Made by a program: the position numbers and the translations under genes. From DATHYU01 sp033722675 (GTDB lineage Bacteria; Actinomycetota; Acidimicrobiia; Spongiisociales; UBA11373): a stretch of DNA of 17,924 nt. The stretch is taken from assembly GCA_033722675.1 (NCBI GenBank), contig JAWVYO010000046.1, positions 1 to 17,924 of the forward strand, in the 5' to 3' direction. Shown here piece by piece: positions 14,087-17,924 of the stretch (within the stretch, counting starts at the first letter, position 1; each line of letters opens with the position of its first letter). The notes under the pieces were generated by a model. It saw only the letters and a program-made list of their open reading frames with translations. It searched no databases and was not told the DNA's origin.

Positions 14087-14481
14087 CGCGGGACGTCCCG
14101 TTCGACGACCTCCCCGCAGAAGCCGACCACGGAATCCCGTGCCCGCACGGTCACCCGCTCCACCTCCTCGGGGACCCGGATGCCCGACAGGCTCCGCGTG
14201 AACGGCTGCTCGTCGACGTGGGGATGGAGGAGCTCCCGCGTCCCGAGCACGGTGCCGTCCGGGGCCACCACCTCGAAGGCGTCGGCGTACTTGTCCCATC
14301 CCGTGTCGGAGGAGCGGATCGTCGCCGCGACGTCGTGGGTGCCGTCGTCGCGCACCGTCAGCTCGGCGCCGACCACGTCGGCACATCCTTCGGGGGCCGG
14401 TCCCGTCCCGTCGTCCGCTGGCGAGCCGCCCGATGCACACGCCGCGGCCATGAGCCCGAGCACGAGGAGGGCGGTCCGCAT
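14083..14481 (-). CDS. Lipoprotein of unknown function
   Basis: A 132-residue secreted protein. The N-terminus MRTALLVLGLMAAAC has a hydrophobic signal and a lipobox-like AAAC with lipidation at C15; a Gly/Ser/Asp/Pro-rich linker follows (16-32). The mature domain contains GWDKYADAFEVV (61-72), then LGTRELLHPHVDEQPFTRSLSG spanning about 79-100, with C33 and C122 perhaps forming a disulfide. I recognise the LHPHVxEQPFTRSL pattern as shared by a set of uncharacterised bacterial exported proteins, but know no function. It is divergent from the ACT gene; ATG 14481 is supported by the leaderless -10 TAGCGT. Coupled to the downstream NUDIX gene. Confidence 0.82.
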   Translation of the reverse strand: MRTALLVLGLMAAACASGGSPADDGTGPAPEGCADVVGAELTVRDDGTHDVAATIRSSDTGWDKYADAFEVVAPDGTVLGTRELLHPHVDEQPFTRSLSGIRVPEEVERVTVRARDSVVGFCGEVVERDVPR

Positions 14482-14488
14482 GACGGCG

Positions 14489-14494
14489 ACGCTA
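14489..14494 (-). promoter_or_regulatory. -10 element TAGCGT for leaderless lipoprotein-NUDIX mRNA
   Basis: Read on the minus strand TAGCGT is followed by 7 bases and then ATG 14481. It lies back-to-back with the -10 of the divergent ACT gene, so the two promoters occupy a 36-bp intergenic space and may compete. Confidence 0.5.
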
Positions 14495-14504
14495 GCGGGC
14501 GGCG

Positions 14505-14510
14505 TAGAGT
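14505..14510 (+). promoter_or_regulatory. -10 element TAGAGT for leaderless ACT-protein mRNA
   Basis: TAGAGT is followed by CGGAGAC (7 bases) and ATG 14518. GGAG in this spacer could also act as a ribosome binding site if the transcript started further upstream, so leaderless initiation is not the only reading. Confidence 0.5.
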
Positions 14511-14517
14511 CGGAGAC

Positions 14518-14898
14518 ATGACCGAGTTCATCGTGCACGTCACCGACCGGCCGGGCGTGCTCGCCATGATCACCGGCCAGCTCGCCGCCGCCGGTGTCCA
14601 CATCGAGGCGCTCGCCGCCTTCGGATGGGGCGACGACGCCCAGGTGCGGCTCCTCCCCGACGACGCGGCCGCGACACGACGGGTGCTGCAGGAGGACGGA
14701 CTCGCCTACGACGAACGCGAGGTGCTCGTCACCCACCTGCCCCATCGCGCCGACGCCCTCGCCGCCCTCGCCCGCCAACTGGCCGACGGTGGCGTGAACA
14801 TCGAAGCGCTCTACGTCCTGCGGTCGACGACCGAGGGGCTGGAGCTGGCGATCGCCGTCGACGAGCTCGACGCCGCCCGCACGATCACCGGCCCGTGA
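14518..14898 (+). CDS. Tandem ACT-domain protein
   Basis: A 126-residue protein made of two ACT-type regulatory domains and nothing else. The first is FIVHVTDRPGVLAMITGQLAAAGVHIEAL (from residue 4) and the second VLVTHLPHRADALAALARQLADGGVNIEALYVL (about 70-102). The DRPGVL turn with its ligand-binding glycine is intact in domain 1, while in domain 2 it has become HRADAL. ACT domains usually bind amino acids or similar small molecules, so this is probably a ligand sensor or subunit. Its stop overlaps the start of the LLM oxidoreductase gene (GTGA), and the pair share a leaderless promoter. That points to a functional link, but no partner is proven. Confidence 0.88.
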   Translation: MTEFIVHVTDRPGVLAMITGQLAAAGVHIEALAAFGWGDDAQVRLLPDDAAATRRVLQEDGLAYDEREVLVTHLPHRADALAALARQLADGGVNIEALYVLRSTTEGLELAIAVDELDAARTITGP

Positions 14899-15917
14899 GA
14901 CTCGGATACGGCCTGCTCAGCGGCCAGCGTGCCCCCGGTGACGACCGGTCGTGGCGGGACGTCTACGCGGAGACGCTCGACCTCGCCGAGGAGGCCGACC
15001 GCCTCGGCTTCGACTCCGTCTGGACGACGGAGCACCACTTCGTCGACGACGGCTACATGCCCTCGCTGCTGGTGACCTCGGCGGCGCTGGCGGCCCGCAC
15101 CGAGCGCATCGCCATCGCCACCGGCGTGCTGCTCGCCCCCCTCCACCATCCGCTGCGGCTGGCCGAGGACGCCGCCACGGTCCAGTTGCTGGCGGACGGG
15201 CGGCTCGTGCTCGGCCTCGGTCTCGGCTGGTCCCGGGTCGAGTTCTCGGCCTTCGATGCGGATCGCACGATGCGCGGACGCGCCATGGACGAGATCCTTC
15301 CGATCCTGCGGGCCGCCTGGTCCGGGCACCCGCTGGACCACCACGGCGAGGTCTACGACCTCGAAGAGGTTGCAGTCCGACCGACGCCCCACGTGCCGAT
15401 CCCGATCGTCATCGGCGGGAGCGCCGAGCCGGCCATCCGCCGCGCCGCGCGTCTCGCCGACGGCTTCCTGTCCAACGCCTCGCCCGAGGGCTTCGCGGAG
15501 CAGGTGGCGATCGCCACCGACGAGATGGAGGCGGTCGACCGCGATCCCTCCACGTTCTCGTGGCGGTGCTATCAGTACGTGTGGATCGGTGACGACGCCG
15601 TGTCGGCATGGGACGAAGCGCTTCCCCACCTCGTCGCCTCCCGGTGGAAGTACTCCGACATGGAGGCGTCGGCGGTCCGAGGACCCGGCCCGCTGCCCGA
15701 ACCGCCGGAGCCCGACGAGGCCGCCGTCGAGTCACTCCGCGGTCGGACCCTGGTCGGGACCGCCGAGCAGGTGGCCGAGGGGATCCGTGCGATCCAAGAG
15801 GCGGCCGGTGTCGACATCGACTTCGTCTCCCGCAGCCATTTCCCCGGCATGTCCTACGCCGAGCAACACGAACAACTCGTCCGCCAGGCCGAGGAGTTGG
15901 CCCCGCTGCTGGCCTAG
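14895..15917 (+). CDS. LLM class flavin-dependent oxidoreductase (luciferase-like)
   Basis: A 340-residue TIM-barrel protein of the bacterial luciferase-like family. Landmarks are the N-terminal FDSVWTTEHHFVDDGYMPS (about 37-55), TERIAIATGVLLAPLHHPLRLAEDAATVQLLADGRLVLGLGLGW from about 73, and the flavin-site strand PIVIGGSAEPAIRRAARLADGF (about 172-193). GTAEQVAEGI comes near the C-terminus. Members use FMNH2 or F420. The early TEHHF suggests an alkanal- or F420-type monooxygenase/reductase, but cofactor and substrate cannot be decided from sequence. GTG 14895 overlaps the ACT stop by 4 bases. The stop codon shares the palindrome CTAG with the stop of the convergent gatD gene. Confidence 0.92.
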   Translation: MRLGYGLLSGQRAPGDDRSWRDVYAETLDLAEEADRLGFDSVWTTEHHFVDDGYMPSLLVTSAALAARTERIAIATGVLLAPLHHPLRLAEDAATVQLLADGRLVLGLGLGWSRVEFSAFDADRTMRGRAMDEILPILRAAWSGHPLDHHGEVYDLEEVAVRPTPHVPIPIVIGGSAEPAIRRAARLADGFLSNASPEGFAEQVAIATDEMEAVDRDPSTFSWRCYQYVWIGDDAVSAWDEALPHLVASRWKYSDMEASAVRGPGPLPEPPEPDEAAVESLRGRTLVGTAEQVAEGIRAIQEAAGVDIDFVSRSHFPGMSYAEQHEQLVRQAEELAPLLA

Positions 15918-16630
15918 GGCCGACGGGCGGCGACGTCGGCGGCGCGGCGCTCGAGCTCGTCGTCGAGCGGGTCGAGGGCGACCTCCGGTCCCTGGCGACG
16001 CGCCAGCGCCCGCCTGAGCAGTTCGTCGGCGAACGCCGGGTTCTTCGGCAGCAGGCTGCCGTGGAGGTAGGTCCCGAAGCAGTTGCCGACGACGGCTCCC
16101 TCGTCCCCGGTGGTGTCGTTGTTCCCGTACCCCTTCGCCACCGTGCCGAGGGGCGCCTGGCCCTCGTCGAGCACCGTGCGCCCGGAGTGGTTCTCGAAGC
16201 CGACGAGCCGGCCCCAGGGGGAGTCGACGACCACGTTGCCGATCATCCGCACGTCGGAGGCGATCGTCTCGGCGGCGAACACGCCGATCCCCGGGATCTC
16301 GTCTCCGTCGTGGGTCACGAACCGCCGCCCGAAGAGCTGATAGGTCCCGCAGACGGTGAGGATCACCGTGCCGGCGCCCACCGCGTCGCGCAGTCCGGGG
16401 CCCAACCGCTGGAGGTCGTCGGCGACGACGAGCTGGTTGCGATCCTGGCCTCCGCCGGCGAAGACCACGTCGGCGGCGGAGAAGTCGTACGCCTCCCCGG
16501 CGCCCACCACGTCCACGCGGACGCCGATGCCCCGCCACTCGAGGCGGCGCCGCAAAGCGATGACGTTCCCGGTGTCCCCGTAGATGTTCATCTCCCGGGC
16601 GTAGAGGTGGGCGATGACGACGTCGCTCAC
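15914..16630 (-). CDS. gatD: Lipid II isoglutaminyl synthase, glutaminase subunit GatD
   Basis: A 238-residue class I (triad) glutamine amidotransferase that supplies ammonia to MurT for amidating the D-Glu of peptidoglycan stem peptides in the cytoplasm. The N-terminus HLYAREMNIYGDTGN (about 8-22) is characteristic of GatD. The nucleophile is C94 in TVCGTYQLFG, the same number as in S. aureus GatD, and the catalytic His is H190 in GTYLHGSLLPKNP; the third triad member comes from MurT. One oddity is CGT where homologues usually read CGG next to the nucleophile. GTG 16630 overlaps the murT stop (GTGA), so the subunits are made in a coupled way. The stop shares CTAG with the convergent oxidoreductase gene. 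Confidence 0.95.
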   Translation of the reverse strand: MSDVVIAHLYAREMNIYGDTGNVIALRRRLEWRGIGVRVDVVGAGEAYDFSAADVVFAGGGQDRNQLVVADDLQRLGPGLRDAVGAGTVILTVCGTYQLFGRRFVTHDGDEIPGIGVFAAETIASDVRMIGNVVVDSPWGRLVGFENHSGRTVLDEGQAPLGTVAKGYGNNDTTGDEGAVVGNCFGTYLHGSLLPKNPAFADELLRRALARRQGPEVALDPLDDELERRAADVAARRP

Positions 16631-17907
16631 GTCCACGTCTCCCGGCGGGCGGTGTCGGGCAGGAGCAGGTGGAGGACCTCCAGCATCGCCGTGTACGTGG
16701 GCACCACATGGATGTCGCCTCCCTCGGGGGCGTCGGCGACCGCACGGTCCAGTGCCGCCCCGACGTCGTCCTCCACCCAGGCCTCCACACCGGCGTACTT
16801 GAACCGCAGACCCATGTCGGCCGCCCGGATGCCCGAGGCTCCGAACCGATGTGCGGTCCCGGCGAGGTCCTCCACGCGGGCGTCCCACAGCCAGGACACG
16901 TCGCGCCCGTCGGCATCGCGGTCGTTGATCACGACGAGCACCGGGGCCGGCTCGGCCGAGCCCAGCAGGCGGATCGCCTGGTTGAACCCGGCGGGGTTCT
17001 TGACGAGGAGGAGCCGCACGTTTCGGTCGCGGTAGGGGATCACCTGGCCCCTCCCGAAGGCGGGCGGCATGGCCTCCAGGGCCGGAGGCGCGGTGTCGAG
17101 ATCGACGCCGAGCGCCCGGGCGGCCGACGTCGCCGCCGCGGCGTTGTAGCCGTTGTAGGCGCCGGGAACCCGCAGCGCGGCGCCGACCTCCGTGCCGTCG
17201 GCGACGAGACCGATCCGGACTCCGTCCCCCGCGGGGACCGCCGCCGTCAGGACCACGTCGAGGTTCCGCCCGTGGGGCCGCGGCTCCTCGTCGGCATAGA
17301 GCGCTGCGTCCGACGGCATGGCGGCGCGGATCTCCTCCACGGCTCCGTAGTGGCGGACGGCTAGGTCGGTGCCGTCGGCGAGACCGGCGACCAGTTCGTC
17401 GTCGGCGTTCAGGACCGCAGCACCGGAATGGGCCAGCGCCGACTCGATGTGCCCGGCGGTGGTGAGGAGCTCGCCGAAGCGATCCAGCTGATCCCTCGCG
17501 AGGTTCGTGACGACGACGAGCCTGGGCCGGACCCGCGGCGCAAGGACCCGCAGCGCGGCCTCGTCCACCTCGAAGACGGCGAGGTCGCCCTCGATCCCCG
17601 ACCGCAGGCCGGCGACCTCGATCAGGCGGGTGGCGATCCCACGGACCAGGTTCGAGCCCGTGGTGTTGGCGATCACCCGATGCCCCGCTCGTTCGAGGAT
17701 CGACGTGAGCATCTTCGTCGTCGTCGTCTTGCCGTTCGTCCCCGTCACCACGACGACACCGTCGGGGATGCGGGCGGACAGCTTCTCGATCACCCGCGGG
17801 TCGACGGCCTCCGCCACGAGACCGGGCACGGCCGATCCGCCCCGGCCGACGAGCCTGCTGAGCCGACCGGCGAGGCGCCCGAGCAGCATTGCGACGACGA
17901 GACGCAC
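16627..17907 (-). CDS. murT: Lipid II isoglutaminyl synthase, Mur ligase-like subunit MurT (cysteine-free)
   Basis: A 426-residue Mur-ligase-family protein that activates the alpha-carboxyl of D-Glu with ATP and joins ammonia from GatD. The P-loop is TGTNGKTTTT (55-64), with FEVDEAA at about 112-118 and TNLARDQLDRFGE at about 134-146. A C-terminal DUF1727 domain holds NDRDADGRDVSWLWD (328-342), the motif whose aspartate completes the GatD triad in S. aureus. Unusually, no cysteine occurs anywhere, so the four-Cys zinc ribbon known from S. aureus MurT is absent. The corresponding stretch, about 187-215, is short and polar. GTG 17907 is set by a -10 element 7 nt upstream. Confidence 0.95.
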   Translation of the reverse strand: MRLVVAMLLGRLAGRLSRLVGRGGSAVPGLVAEAVDPRVIEKLSARIPDGVVVVTGTNGKTTTTKMLTSILERAGHRVIANTTGSNLVRGIATRLIEVAGLRSGIEGDLAVFEVDEAALRVLAPRVRPRLVVVTNLARDQLDRFGELLTTAGHIESALAHSGAAVLNADDELVAGLADGTDLAVRHYGAVEEIRAAMPSDAALYADEEPRPHGRNLDVVLTAAVPAGDGVRIGLVADGTEVGAALRVPGAYNGYNAAAATSAARALGVDLDTAPPALEAMPPAFGRGQVIPYRDRNVRLLLVKNPAGFNQAIRLLGSAEPAPVLVVINDRDADGRDVSWLWDARVEDLAGTAHRFGASGIRAADMGLRFKYAGVEAWVEDDVGAALDRAVADAPEGGDIHVVPTYTAMLEVLHLLLPDTARRETWT

Positions 17908-17914
17908 GGCGACG

Positions 17915-17920
17915 ATGGTA
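17915..17920 (-). promoter_or_regulatory. -10 element TACCAT for leaderless murT-gatD mRNA
   Basis: On the minus strand TACCAT is followed by 7 bases and GTG 17907. This is the same geometry as five other starts in the window. The -35 region falls beyond the window edge. Confidence 0.5.
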
Positions 17921-17924
17921 GGCC

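Noticed and set aside
6985..15917. A complete haloalkane degradation pathway (dehalogenase, aldehyde dehydrogenase, flavin enzymes)
   Set aside because: No alcohol dehydrogenase or haloacid dehalogenase is present, the genes are in separate divergent units, and the substrates are unknown. Co-location alone is too weak.
1..17924. Mobile element, prophage or defence island
   Set aside because: I found no integrase, transposase, terminal repeats, att-like duplications or tRNA, and base composition and codon use look even across the window.

Overview
The window is very GC-rich, densely coded DNA from an actinobacterium. The signs are an lhr-nei pair, a MurT/GatD pair, a DUF4032 kinase-like protein, frequent GTG starts, 4-base start/stop overlaps, and several leaderless-type promoters (TANNNT placed 7 nt before a GTG or ATG). 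The overall flavour suggests Acidimicrobiia or a related deep lineage, but the sequence alone does not fix the taxon. I see no rRNA or tRNA gene, CRISPR array, insertion sequence, integrase or prophage gene. This looks like ordinary chromosomal core/housekeeping territory rather than a mobile island.

Layout. 1-383 is non-coding and carries a GC-rich imperfect tandem repeat (period about 136 bp) with strong hairpins. 384-1504 (minus) holds an isoprenylcysteine-methyltransferase-like membrane protein followed by a predicted PD-(D/E)XK-type protein. 1572-6744 (plus) is a DNA-repair pair: the giant helicase Lhr overlapping an endonuclease VIII (Nei). 6812-6967 is a 51-residue, two-helix membrane protein. 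6985-9035 (minus) is a DUF971 protein translationally coupled to a divergent aldehyde dehydrogenase. 9092-11608 (plus) is a three-gene run: a DUF4032 kinase-like protein, a NERD-like protein that seems to have lost its nuclease E-x-K, and a six-helix membrane protein.

11615-12130 (minus) is a flavin reductase-like protein, divergent from 12185-13551 (plus), a UspA-like protein coupled to a haloalkane dehalogenase with a complete catalytic pentad. 13556-14481 (minus) is a lipoprotein coupled to a NUDIX hydrolase. It is divergent from 14518-15917 (plus), a tandem-ACT protein coupled to a luciferase-like flavin oxidoreductase. 15914-17907 (minus) is murT-gatD, the enzyme that amidates lipid II in peptidoglycan synthesis.

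How the genes work together. Lhr and Nei belong to DNA damage response and base excision repair. MurT and GatD form one enzyme. The dehalogenase, flavin reductase, flavin-dependent oxidoreductase and aldehyde dehydrogenase could all serve oxidation or detoxification of small organic molecules, but nothing shows that they form a single pathway. The observations most worth following up are the MurT that contains no cysteine and so cannot have the usual zinc ribbon, the uncharacterised DUF4032/NERD-like/membrane-protein trio, and the strikingly uniform leaderless promoter geometry. I found no clear-cut new defence or mobile system.
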